From positions 1 through 64,000 of the forward strand of contig JAODMT010000021.1 of NCBI GenBank assembly GCA_025464975.1: a DNA stretch of 64,000 nt, in the 5' to 3' direction. This DNA is from Microbacteriaceae bacterium. Its GTDB lineage: Bacteria; Actinomycetota; Actinomycetes; Actinomycetales; Microbacteriaceae. Below, piece by piece: positions 1 through 8,034 of the stretch. The position numbers and the translations under genes are program-made. How positions within the stretch are numbered: the stretch's first letter is position 1; every line of letters starts with the position of its first letter. The notes beneath the pieces were generated by a model. It searched no databases. It was not told the origin of the DNA and was given only the letters and a program-made list of their open reading frames with translations.

Positions 1-22
1 CCCCCCCCCCCCCCCCCCCCCC
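1..22. other. poly-C run at window edge
   Basis: The first 22 bases are all C. A homopolymer of this length is unusual in a bacterial chromosome and sits at the window's first base, so it is probably a contig edge or a sequencing/assembly artefact. The interval 1-302 contains no gene; it holds this run, one 52-nt dispersed repeat and a probable promoter for the binding-protein gene at 303. Confidence 0.6.
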
Positions 23-28
23 GGCCGA

Positions 29-80
29 GGGGACAGGATGTGCTCTTCCCGCCCGCTACGAGGACCCGAAGTTGACCCCT
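29..80 (+). repeat. 52-nt dispersed palindromic repeat, copy 1
   Basis: This intergenic element begins GGGGACAGGATGTGCTC and ends CCGAAGTTGACCCCT. Copies of exactly the same length occur at 13037-13088 (45 of 52 identical by hand) and, inverted, at 52891-52942. The ends are near-inverted (GGGGACA against TGTCCCC in copy 2). It has no coding potential. Confidence 0.75.
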
Positions 81-134
81 GAGCGGCATCGGAAGGCGGC
101 ATAGCTGTGAATTCCGAGCTTTTCTAAAAATCAC

Positions 135-164
135 TTGCTTTAGTAACACTCTTGGTTTTATAGT
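135..164 (+). promoter_or_regulatory. probable sigma-70-type promoter of the sugar operon
   Basis: TTGCTT (135-140) and TATAGT (159-164) are separated by 18 bases and lie about 140 nt upstream of the binding-protein start at 303. The stretch is much more A/T-rich than its surroundings. No other good -35/-10 pair is visible before the operon. No clear palindromic operator was recognised. Confidence 0.45.
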
Positions 165-302
165 CGTGACAGCTTCCAAACGGGAGCGTTTCAACGACGA
201 AGCGACGCGACGTAATGAGCGTCCTGGAGTCGCTTGGGGCAATCATTCGGGGTACACGACAGGTGCGCCCTGGCACTCTCACCCGCACGATCAGGAGTTT
301 CA

Positions 303-1679
303 ATGAAGAAACAGCGACTGCGTTTAGCCATCGCCACCACCATCGCAGTTCTGGCCCTCACGGCATGTTCCACAACAGCGGGAGCCGGGACTGCCAGCGT
401 AAAAACCGACCCCAAGGCGAAGGTGACCATCACCATCGGTGACGAGCCCACGGCCGATAAGCCCGCGGACCTCGCGAACTTTCTCGCCCGGGTCAAGGAC
501 TTCGAGAAGCAGAACCCCAACATCACGATCAAGCCGTCGACGGAAGCGTGGGACGCGCAAACATTCCAGGCGAAGCTTGCCGGTGGGACGCTGCCCACCG
601 TAATGAATGCTTCCCTCACCTACAGCCACGAGCTCATTGCGAACGGCCAGCTTCCCAACATGACGCCGTACCTGAAGCAACTCAACATGATCGGTGACCT
701 GAACCCGCTGGCGGTGAAGAATGTGCAGGACTCGTCGGGCCAGATCTACACGGTGCCCACCGGGCTCTTCTCGGTCGGCTTGGCCTACAACCGCAAGATC
801 TTCCAACAGGCCGGGCTGGACCCGAACAAGCCGCCGACGACCTGGGACGAAGTGCGCGCCGATGCCAAGGCCATCTCCGAGAAGGTGCCCGGTGCGGCAG
901 GTTACGCACAGCTGACGACCAACAACACGGGCGGCTGGATGCTCACGACCATGACCTACAGCATGGGAGGTGCGATCGAGAACAAGGCAGGGACCAAGAC
1001 AACGTTTGGCCCGGCCACCACGCAAGCCTTGCAATTGCTGCACGACATGCGCTGGGTGGACAACTCCATGGGTAGTCAATTCCTCTACGACCAGGATCAG
1101 GTTCGTCAGGCCTTCTCTGCAGGGAAGATCGGCATGGTCCTGCAGGCTCCCGACATCTTCCAGCAGGCGACCCACAACTATGGGATGGACCCGAAGAGCT
1201 TCGGGGAGGCCGCCCTGCCGCAGGCCAATGGGCAGAACGGCACATTGACCGGTGGTTCGCTGGAGCTCTTCAACGTCAAGGCGTCTCCGAACCAACTGCT
1301 CGCTGCCCTCAAATGGGTCAAGTACTACGACTTCGATCAGTACTACAACAAGGGCCTGGCCCTGTCCGCAGCGAAGGCCGCTGCCGACTCCGGCAACACC
1401 GTAGGCCTGCCGAGCCTGCCACCGGTCTCGAACGCGGTGAACCAACGCTATCTGGGCTGGGTCAAGGACTTGATCAACGTGCCGGAGAACCAGTTCGCGG
1501 GATACACGAACTCAAAGCTGAAGCTCATCCCCGAGCCTGCCGCCGCGACACAGCAGGTGTATGCCGCCCTCGACCCGGTGGTGCAGAAGATACTCACGGA
1601 TAAGAATGCCGACATCAAGCAGACTCTCGACTCTGCAGCCCAGTCGATCAACGGCATCCTGGCGCAGTCCTCGCGCTGA
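303..1679 (+). CDS. sugar ABC transporter substrate-binding lipoprotein
   Basis: This 458-residue family 1 extracellular solute-binding protein captures a carbohydrate outside the membrane and hands it to the two permeases that follow. The N-terminus has basic residues, a hydrophobic segment and the lipobox LTAC with Cys22 as the lipidation site. Residues from about 40 onward show the usual carbohydrate-binding layout, including EAWDAQTFQAKLAGG and the GLFSVGLAYN hinge-region motif. ATG at 303 is preferred over the upstream in-frame start because GGAG lies just before it and only this start gives a clean signal peptide. No ATPase is encoded nearby, so a shared MsmK/UgpC-type ATPase elsewhere is likely. 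The substrate is not determinable here; neighbouring enzymes point to a sugar acid or its glycoside. Confidence 0.9.
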   Translation: MKKQRLRLAIATTIAVLALTACSTTAGAGTASVKTDPKAKVTITIGDEPTADKPADLANFLARVKDFEKQNPNITIKPSTEAWDAQTFQAKLAGGTLPTVMNASLTYSHELIANGQLPNMTPYLKQLNMIGDLNPLAVKNVQDSSGQIYTVPTGLFSVGLAYNRKIFQQAGLDPNKPPTTWDEVRADAKAISEKVPGAAGYAQLTTNNTGGWMLTTMTYSMGGAIENKAGTKTTFGPATTQALQLLHDMRWVDNSMGSQFLYDQDQVRQAFSAGKIGMVLQAPDIFQQATHNYGMDPKSFGEAALPQANGQNGTLTGGSLELFNVKASPNQLLAALKWVKYYDFDQYYNKGLALSAAKAAADSGNTVGLPSLPPVSNAVNQRYLGWVKDLINVPENQFAGYTNSKLKLIPEPAAATQQVYAALDPVVQKILTDKNADIKQTLDSAAQSINGILAQSSR

Positions 1680-1689
1680 CAATCATTGG

Positions 1690-1719
1690 CGGCCGGGTTC
1701 ACCATATTGGGCCCGGCCG
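1690..1719 (+). terminator. intra-operon hairpin (attenuator or mRNA stabiliser)
   Basis: CGGCCGGG (1690-1697) and CCCGGCCG (1712-1719) form a perfect 8-bp stem with a 14-nt loop between the binding-protein gene and the first permease gene. No T run follows, so it is more likely a partial terminator or a 3' stabiliser that raises binding-protein expression over permease than a full stop. Confidence 0.5.
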
Positions 1720-1741
1720 TCACTTCCCAAAGGGGACTCAG

Positions 1742-2686
1742 ATGACAAAGACCATCGAACTTTCCGCAGGAGCAGGAGCGTCGGCCGTTCGGCGCAAGCG
1801 CTTCAGCGTGACGAAGTGGTACCGCTCCGGCGGCCTTTCCGCCGTGCTATTCGGTATCCCGATCGTCCTGATTTTTCTCTACTTCAGCTGGGGTCCCATC
1901 GTTCAGGGCGTGTTCCTAAGCCTTGAGAAGACCAACCTCGTGGCGCCCGCCAAGTGGGTTGGCCTCGGCAACTTCGCCTACGTCTTGTCCGACCCGACAC
2001 TTCCCCAAGCTGCCTTGAACACCTTGTACTTCGCAGTGCTCGCGCTGATCGTGGGATTTCCGATCCCGATCCTGCTTGCGGTGTTCATCAACGAGCTTCG
2101 ACGATGGGATTGGTTGTACAACACGTTGGCCTACCTGCCGGCGGTCGTGCCTCCCGTCGCAGCCATCCTGCTCTGGAAATTCTTCTACGAACCGTCGAAA
2201 ACGGGAATCTTCAACACAATGCTCGGCTGGATCGGAATCGGCCCATTCCCGTGGCTCAACTCGGAAGCGATGGCCATGCCCTCGATCGTGCTGTATGCCA
2301 CGTGGGCCGGCGCGGGCGCCACCGCGATCATCTACATCGCCGCGTTGGGAACGGTCAGGACCGAACTGTACGAGGCGGCCGAGATCGACGGAGCGACGAT
2401 CTGGAGGCGCATCTGGCACATCACCCTTCCGCAGATGCGCAACATCATTTTCACCATGATGCTCCTACAGCTCATCGGCACGTTCCAACTGTTCACTGAG
2501 CCGTTCCTCTTCACCGGCGGTGGCCCGAACAACGCAACGCAGACGATTCTTCTCAAGATTTACAACTATGCGTTCGTCAATGGCGACTACGGTGCAGCGA
2601 CGGCGCTGAGCGTGCTGCTCGCGGTCTTCCTCGGGTTGCTTTCCTTCGTCTATTACTTCGTCACCAAGAAATGGAGCCGCTCATGA
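1742..2686 (+). CDS. sugar ABC transporter permease, MalF type
   Basis: This 314-residue inner-membrane permease belongs to the binding-protein-dependent transport family that carries carbohydrates. Six hydrophobic segments can be traced, starting at about residues 30-50. The cytoplasmic EAA loop that docks the ATPase reads ELYEAAEIDGATIWRRIWHI. A TEPFLFTGGGPNNATQT stretch near the C-terminus is typical of the family. It follows the binding protein after a hairpin, has AAAGGGGACTC ahead of its ATG, and overlaps the next permease by 4 bases (ATGA), so it is in one operon. Confidence 0.92.
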   Translation: MTKTIELSAGAGASAVRRKRFSVTKWYRSGGLSAVLFGIPIVLIFLYFSWGPIVQGVFLSLEKTNLVAPAKWVGLGNFAYVLSDPTLPQAALNTLYFAVLALIVGFPIPILLAVFINELRRWDWLYNTLAYLPAVVPPVAAILLWKFFYEPSKTGIFNTMLGWIGIGPFPWLNSEAMAMPSIVLYATWAGAGATAIIYIAALGTVRTELYEAAEIDGATIWRRIWHITLPQMRNIIFTMMLLQLIGTFQLFTEPFLFTGGGPNNATQTILLKIYNYAFVNGDYGAATALSVLLAVFLGLLSFVYYFVTKKWSRS

Positions 2687-3657
2687 GCGTGATCGACGAC
2701 AGTCTGGTGGTGAGCACAACCGAACAGACACTCGCTGGAGCCGCTGTGGACCGGAAGCGTGGGAAGCAGGCAACGCCAAAAGAGCGAGGCGTCATATCCG
2801 TCGCGGATCGCCGACGCCCGGCAGTCAGGGTCTGGATGTGGGTCATCCAGATTCTCATTTTCGTCGGCCTGATCGTGGCGGGACTCGGCCCCCTCGTCTG
2901 GTCGGCGAAGGCATCGGTCTCCGGTAGCCAGGCGATCATCTCGAATCCGATGGGGATCTTCTTCACACCTAACCAATGGGGCAATTTTGCAACCGCCTGG
3001 AACGGCGCCCAGATAGGCCTCGACCTCGGGAACACGGCCTTCCTCGCCGTGGGATCGACGATCGCGACCCTATTCGTCAGTGGCACCGGTGCCTATCTCC
3101 TGAGCGTGCTCCGGCCGAAATGGGGACCCATTCTCAACGGCGCCATCCTCGCCACACTGTTCCTGCCCGGAATCATCTCGCTCGTACCGCTCTACCTCAC
3201 CATCCTGAAACTGCCGGTGATTGGCGTGAGCCTGCAGAACACGTTCTGGGCGGTCTGGCTGCCCGCCGGCGCGAGCGCGTTCAACGTAATCGTGCTCAAG
3301 AACTTCTTCGATTCGATCCCGCGGGAGCTGATCGAGGCGGCGAAGATCGATGGCGCGGGACCAATCAGGGTCCTCACGACGGTTGTCCTCCCGTTGTCTC
3401 GTCCGATCATCGGCGTCGTCGCGCTGTTGACGGTCGTTGCCTCGTGGAAGGACTACCTCTGGCCGATGCTGGTCTTGACCGATCCCAAACTTCAACCGGT
3501 TTCCGTTGCTCTACCGACGCTGGCGAAGGGTCCGACACCGTTTGCCGTGCAGATGGCGGCCGTGTTCCTCACGGTTATCATCCCGGTTGTTCTGTTTGTG
3601 GTTTTTCAAAAACAGTTCCTGCGCGGGGTCGGTACCGCGGGCGGAGTAAAAGGATGA
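2683..3657 (+). CDS. sugar ABC transporter permease, MalG type
   Basis: This 324-residue permease is the partner of the preceding MalF-type protein. After a charged N-terminal tail of about 60 residues come six membrane segments. The EAA motif is ELIEAAKIDGAGPIRVLTTV. The start at 2683 overlaps the upstream stop as ATGA, indicating translational coupling; an in-frame ATG at 2671 is less likely. It ends in the usual GTAGGVKG-type C-terminus. The next gene again overlaps (ATGA), extending the operon into catabolic enzymes. Confidence 0.92.
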   Translation: MSVIDDSLVVSTTEQTLAGAAVDRKRGKQATPKERGVISVADRRRPAVRVWMWVIQILIFVGLIVAGLGPLVWSAKASVSGSQAIISNPMGIFFTPNQWGNFATAWNGAQIGLDLGNTAFLAVGSTIATLFVSGTGAYLLSVLRPKWGPILNGAILATLFLPGIISLVPLYLTILKLPVIGVSLQNTFWAVWLPAGASAFNVIVLKNFFDSIPRELIEAAKIDGAGPIRVLTTVVLPLSRPIIGVVALLTVVASWKDYLWPMLVLTDPKLQPVSVALPTLAKGPTPFAVQMAAVFLTVIIPVVLFVVFQKQFLRGVGTAGGVKG

Positions 3658-4526
3658 GCGAGCTCGCGGGTGCCCGTATTCTCATCACCGGTGCTTCGGG
3701 CCGGATCGGCACGGTGACGTCCAAGCACCTGACCGCCTCCGGCGCACTGGTGACGGCCCTTTCGTCGTCGGTGAACGAGTCGCTCGTCGCAGATCGGATC
3801 ATCATCGGTGATGCCACTCGAGAGGACGACGTTGCGGAGGCGATGGATGGCGCGGACTTCGTGGTGCATCTCGCGGCGCTGGCGCATCGCACGGCCGGTA
3901 CGCCCTACGCGGTCTACTCGACGAACGTCGTCTCCACCTTCAATGTGCTGGCACAGGCAGGCGAGCGTGGCATCGAGAGGGTGGTCGTGGCCGGCAGCAT
4001 CAATTCGTACGGGCTTCCGCAGAACGACCATCCGCTTCTGCCCGCGTATTTTCCGCTCGACACGGACATCCCGATAGACCTGAGCGACTGGTACTCGCTA
4101 TCGAAACGAAACGACGAGAACGCAGCGAGGATGGCGTGGCGTCACTGGGGCATCAACGTGGTCACGCTGCGATTCCCGCACGTGAACAGCGCCGAGGAAT
4201 TGGCTAAAATCTCCGGCAAGATCAGGGACGATCCCGAGTCCGGGATACGCGAGGGGTGGTCGTATCTCGATACGCGCGACGCCGCCAGATCAATCGAACT
4301 GTCCTTGACCGCCCGTACAACGGGCGCACACGCCTTTTTTCTCGCCGCGAACAACACCAACTCGCCCTATCGCACGGAGGATCTCCTGCGTCGATACGCG
4401 CCGGATGTGCCGAGGCTTCGCCGATTTGTCGAGCGGGAAGTGCCCATCGACCTCACTCCTGCCAGGAAACTCATCGGTTTCCAGGCTGCCCACGAGCTCG
4501 ACATTCCGACACTCGACCTCCCCTAA
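3654..4526 (+). CDS. NAD(P)-dependent SDR, uronate dehydrogenase/epimerase-like
   Basis: This 290-residue extended short-chain dehydrogenase has the nucleotide-binding motif GASGRIG at residues 13-19. The acidic DAT after the second strand is consistent with NAD binding. The catalytic Tyr147 and Lys151 lie in WYSLSKR. Length and layout resemble uronate dehydrogenases and NAD-dependent epimerases. It overlaps the upstream permease gene by 4 bases and precedes a mannonate-dehydratase-type enzyme, so oxidation of a sugar or uronic acid to an aldonic/aldaric acid is a reasonable inference. The exact substrate cannot be read from sequence; dTDP-/UDP-sugar epimerase activity is the main alternative. 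Confidence 0.75.
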   Translation: MSELAGARILITGASGRIGTVTSKHLTASGALVTALSSSVNESLVADRIIIGDATREDDVAEAMDGADFVVHLAALAHRTAGTPYAVYSTNVVSTFNVLAQAGERGIERVVVAGSINSYGLPQNDHPLLPAYFPLDTDIPIDLSDWYSLSKRNDENAARMAWRHWGINVVTLRFPHVNSAEELAKISGKIRDDPESGIREGWSYLDTRDAARSIELSLTARTTGAHAFFLAANNTNSPYRTEDLLRRYAPDVPRLRRFVEREVPIDLTPARKLIGFQAAHELDIPTLDLP

Positions 4527-4584
4527 TCGTCCGATCTCCAGCGCACCGCCAATCTCCGCACCAGCTCAGAACAGGAACCGTTTG

Positions 4585-5841
4585 ATGACTATCGACAACT
4601 TCGCTAACCCATGGCCGGCACGCGAGAACATCGAGATCACTTCGGTGCGGGCGATCACGACCGCCCCTGAGGGGACCGCCCTGGTTGTCGTTCGCATCGA
4701 CACGAATGTCCCCGGACTGTACGGACTCGGCTGTGCCACGTTCACGCAACGTTGGAAGGCGGTGCAGACCTTTGTCGACGAGCACCTCTCTCGCCTCCTG
4801 ATCGGTCGGTACCCGGGAGACATCAACGACCTGGTGCGTCTCGCCGCTTTCAGCGGATACTGGCGCGGCGGTCCCGTCACGAACAACGCGATCTCGGGCA
4901 TCGACCAGGCGCTCTGGGACATCGCCGGAAAACGAGCGGGACTCCCCGTGTACGAGCTGCTCGGCGGCAAGGTCCGTGCTGCGGCGGACACCTACATCCA
5001 TGCCGCCGGCAAGACAGCCGAGGAAACGATCGATCAGGCCCTGGGCTTCATCGACGACGGGTGGCGTCACATCCGGCTTCAGATCTCCACACCGGGTGGG
5101 GGAGGGTACGGCGCACCGAAGGTGCCCACCGAATATCCGAATGCCCCCTATCGCAACGGATGGAGCGGCCGTGACTACCTTCGCCGTGTGCCCGCCCTCT
5201 TCGAGGCCGCACGGGATGCCCTGCCGGACAACATCGAACTGCTTCACGACGTGCACTCCCGATTGAGCCCGAAGGAGGCGGTGTTACTCGCGCGCTCACT
5301 GGAGCAGTACGGACTGTACTTCCTCGAAGACGTGCTCCCGCCCGAGCACTGGGACCGACTTCCCGAGGTGCGAGCGGCGAGTCCGGTGCCGCTTGCCGTC
5401 GGAGAGCTCACCACGTCGCTGACGGATGCTGTGCGCCTCGTCCGCGACGGGGGTGTCGACTTCATCCGCAGCCACATCTCTGACATCGGCGGTCTCAGCC
5501 CCGCCCGCAAGGTGGCCGATCTTGCCGAGCTCAGCGGCGTGAAGACGGCGTGGCACGGACCCGGGGACACCTCTCCGATCGGCGCGGCCGCGAATGTCGC
5601 ACTCGACGTGTCCTCGGCCGCCTTCGGCATCCAAGAGGGCCACATCTACAACGAGGCGACGCACGATGTCTTCCCCGGAACCCTGCGGATCCGCGACGGG
5701 TATCTGACTCCGAACGTGGCGCCGGGATGGGGAATCGACATTGACGAAGTCGCGGCAAAACGGTTCCCCGCGGGAATTTCCGGCCATGATGAGTGGGCGG
5801 CGGGAGTTCGCCGACCGGATGGCGCATTGGAGGCACCGTGA
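4585..5841 (+). CDS. mannonate/gluconate dehydratase-family enolase (ManD/RspA-like)
   Basis: This 418-residue enolase-superfamily protein removes water from a sugar acid through an Mg-stabilised enolate. Family motifs visible in order are YWRGGPV, SGIDQALWDIAGKRAG, the metal-region LLHDVHSRLS, the second ligand region FLEDVLPPEHWD, the third AVGELTTS, and the diagnostic WHGPGDTSPIG near the C-terminus. These match the ManD subgroup (D-mannonate and D-gluconate dehydratases, also called starvation-sensing RspA). ATG at 4585 follows CAGGAAC; the longer upstream frame lacks family similarity. It ends 1 base into the regulator that follows. Which sugar acid is used is unresolved; several ManD members have very low activity. 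Confidence 0.85.
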   Translation: MTIDNFANPWPARENIEITSVRAITTAPEGTALVVVRIDTNVPGLYGLGCATFTQRWKAVQTFVDEHLSRLLIGRYPGDINDLVRLAAFSGYWRGGPVTNNAISGIDQALWDIAGKRAGLPVYELLGGKVRAAADTYIHAAGKTAEETIDQALGFIDDGWRHIRLQISTPGGGGYGAPKVPTEYPNAPYRNGWSGRDYLRRVPALFEAARDALPDNIELLHDVHSRLSPKEAVLLARSLEQYGLYFLEDVLPPEHWDRLPEVRAASPVPLAVGELTTSLTDAVRLVRDGGVDFIRSHISDIGGLSPARKVADLAELSGVKTAWHGPGDTSPIGAAANVALDVSSAAFGIQEGHIYNEATHDVFPGTLRIRDGYLTPNVAPGWGIDIDEVAAKRFPAGISGHDEWAAGVRRPDGALEAP

Positions 5842-7127
5842 TGCAGCCCATCAAGCCAGCAGTGTTCGGTGGCGCACCGAGCCGGATGGCCCAGACGCGG
5901 CGTCGCCCCGTCTCTGACCCCCAACAACTCGGTGCGAATCAGTACGACCTCGGCTCATTCAACGAGGCAACGATCATCGAGGCCATCCGGCAGGCCGGAA
6001 CGATCAGTCGCACCGAGATCTCCGAACAGACCGGTCTCACCCAGCAATCCGTATCGCGCATCCTCCGGGTGCTTCTGGAACGCGGGTTGCTCGCAGAGGG
6101 GGCGCAGGAGCGCACCGAACGTCTCGGCAAGCCGCGAATCCCGGTGCGGTTGCGAGCCGAGGCGGCTTACGCCGCCGGTGTACTCGTCGACCCGGAATTG
6201 ATGTCGGTCGTGCTTGCCGATCTGGACGGGACTGTCATCGAACGGCGCAGCATGCCGCTGACACCGGCGATCTCCCCGACGGCGCTGGTGGAGGCGATCG
6301 CGGTGTGTGTCGACGAGATGATCGAGGCTTCGGGGATCGACTCGACCACGGTGCTCGGCGTGGGAGTGGCAGTTCCGGGGCCAATCACGACCGACGGAGA
6401 GTTGCTCAACCTGCCGCTGTCCGAGACCTGGCGCGATGTCCCGCTTCGGCAACTCCTGGTCGACCGCCTCCAGCGCCCGGTAGTGGTCGAGAAGGACGGC
6501 GCCGCCGCCGCCATCGGCGAACGGTGGATCGGCCGCACCGACCGAGCGGGCGATTTCGTGTACCTGTACTTCGGAACGGGAATCGGCTCCGGCCTCGTCC
6601 TGAACGGCGAGGTGTACCGGGGAATCAGCGCCAACGCGGGCGAGTTCGGACAGCTGTGCGCAGTTCGAGTCGGCCGGATCGATGGTGCCGGCCGGCCAAT
6701 GCTGGTGCGTGAATGCAATCCGACAGCTGCGCTGCCGGAGATCGCCCGCGAGTTGGGGTACTCCGGTGCCGCCGTCAGTTATCTGGAGATGTGCGCAGAG
6801 GTCGGCAGGGGGGAGCCGTCCGCGGTCGCGGCAGCGCAGCAGATCGCCGACGTCATAGCGGTCGGAGCCGTCGCCCTGATCGACCTTCTCGACCTTCCGA
6901 CCTTGGTCGTTGGCGGACCCGTCTTCGAAGACGAACTCCGGGAGATCGTGCTGAGCACCATCGATCGAGCCGTCAACGAACTCCCCACGGCTCATTTCGC
7001 CCGTCACGTCTCAGTGCAGCCATCCCTGCTGGACACCGAAGCCGGCGCCATCGGAGCGGCCTCGACGATCTTCCACGCGTCCTTCGCACCCCATGTCCGG
7101 CGCACCCAGAAGTACCGACTCAACTGA
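5841..7127 (+). CDS. ROK-family transcriptional regulator
   Basis: This 428-residue protein has a winged helix-turn-helix at about residues 42-84 (ISRTEISEQTGLTQQSVSRI) followed by a ROK sugar-sensing domain. The domain carries the ATP/sugar-site motif YLYFGTGIGSGLVL and DGAAAAIGERW. The usual ROK zinc site is missing: the GEIGH motif reads GEFGQ and there is no CxCGxxGC cluster in the following loop. It starts at ATG 5841, sharing one base with the previous stop, with GGAGG in front, so it is co-transcribed with the sugar-acid genes. It probably represses this operon in response to an intermediate. Confidence 0.85.
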   Translation: MQPIKPAVFGGAPSRMAQTRRRPVSDPQQLGANQYDLGSFNEATIIEAIRQAGTISRTEISEQTGLTQQSVSRILRVLLERGLLAEGAQERTERLGKPRIPVRLRAEAAYAAGVLVDPELMSVVLADLDGTVIERRSMPLTPAISPTALVEAIAVCVDEMIEASGIDSTTVLGVGVAVPGPITTDGELLNLPLSETWRDVPLRQLLVDRLQRPVVVEKDGAAAAIGERWIGRTDRAGDFVYLYFGTGIGSGLVLNGEVYRGISANAGEFGQLCAVRVGRIDGAGRPMLVRECNPTAALPEIARELGYSGAAVSYLEMCAEVGRGEPSAVAAAQQIADVIAVGAVALIDLLDLPTLVVGGPVFEDELREIVLSTIDRAVNELPTAHFARHVSVQPSLLDTEAGAIGAASTIFHASFAPHVRRTQKYRLN

Positions 7128-7144
7128 ATGGACATCCCGGCTTG

Positions 7145-8029
7145 ATGCAATTCCCCGCGACATCCGACACGCACCACACGAACCTCAGTTCGTACACCCA
7201 CCTGTCAGCGCCAGACGGGAAGCTCACGGCTGATGTCGACCCGCGCGGCGCACGGCTGGCATCCCTCGTGCACCGGAATTCAGGACACGACGCGCTGCTG
7301 CACACCGACTGGGAGAACGAGGACTGGAGTGGAGCATTCGCCTCGGCGAATTCGTCCGCCGAGTGGCATCGGCGGTATCCGGGCGGCTGGCACGTTCTCG
7401 CCCCGCACGTTGGCGAATCCCGGGCGTTGGGCGGCGTCGAGCATCCGTTCCATGGCGAAGCCGCCTGGCGGCCCTGGCGGGTGACCAACGTCACCGAGAG
7501 TTCGTGCACGTTCGAGGTCGTGCTGCGCACTGTGCCACTTCTGCTGCGAAGAGAGTTCATTCTTACGGACGACGCCGTTCTGGTGACGCAGCACTTCGTG
7601 AACCTGTCAATGTTGGCTGTGTCATTCAGCTGGACCGAGCATCCCGCCTTTGGAGATGCGCTGATAGACGAGAAGAGCGAAGTCACACTCGGTGGAAAGC
7701 GGGTTGACATCCGGCTCCCTCGCCGGGGCGACGCGCACTCGGGATTCGCAACTTTTGAAGCAGCGGGAGTCGGCGGGTTCGCAATCAGGAATCCCCGCAC
7801 TCGGCTCGAGGCGGTACTGGAGTGGGACACCGAGGTTCTGCCTTATGCGTCCGCCTGGCAGGAGCACAACAGATCGCAGGGGTTCCCGTGGTGGGGAACA
7901 ACCAACACGATCGCTTTAGAACCCGCATCGCGGCAATACGAGGCGGTCCCAGTCGGGCTCGGGCCGTTGACCGTGGAACCTCGAAGCACCCTCTCGTCCT
8001 CCCTGAAACTCTCCTTCCGCTCCTTCTAA
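7145..8029 (+). CDS. aldose 1-epimerase-like protein
   Basis: This 294-residue protein has a galactose-mutarotase-like beta fold. Visible features are DPRGARLASLVHRNSGHDALLH at the start, GGWHVLAPHVG around residue 80, SFSWTEHPAFGD in the middle and PWWGTTNTIALEPAS near the end, the last two fitting the histidine and carboxylate of the mutarotase site. It follows the ROK gene by 17 nt and ends 5 nt from the convergent oxidoreductase gene. The start at ATG 7145 has no strong ribosome-binding site, so its expression may depend on coupling. It likely interconverts anomers of the imported sugar. Confidence 0.7.
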   Translation: MQFPATSDTHHTNLSSYTHLSAPDGKLTADVDPRGARLASLVHRNSGHDALLHTDWENEDWSGAFASANSSAEWHRRYPGGWHVLAPHVGESRALGGVEHPFHGEAAWRPWRVTNVTESSCTFEVVLRTVPLLLRREFILTDDAVLVTQHFVNLSMLAVSFSWTEHPAFGDALIDEKSEVTLGGKRVDIRLPRRGDAHSGFATFEAAGVGGFAIRNPRTRLEAVLEWDTEVLPYASAWQEHNRSQGFPWWGTTNTIALEPASRQYEAVPVGLGPLTVEPRSTLSSSLKLSFRSF

Positions 8030-8034
8030 AGACC

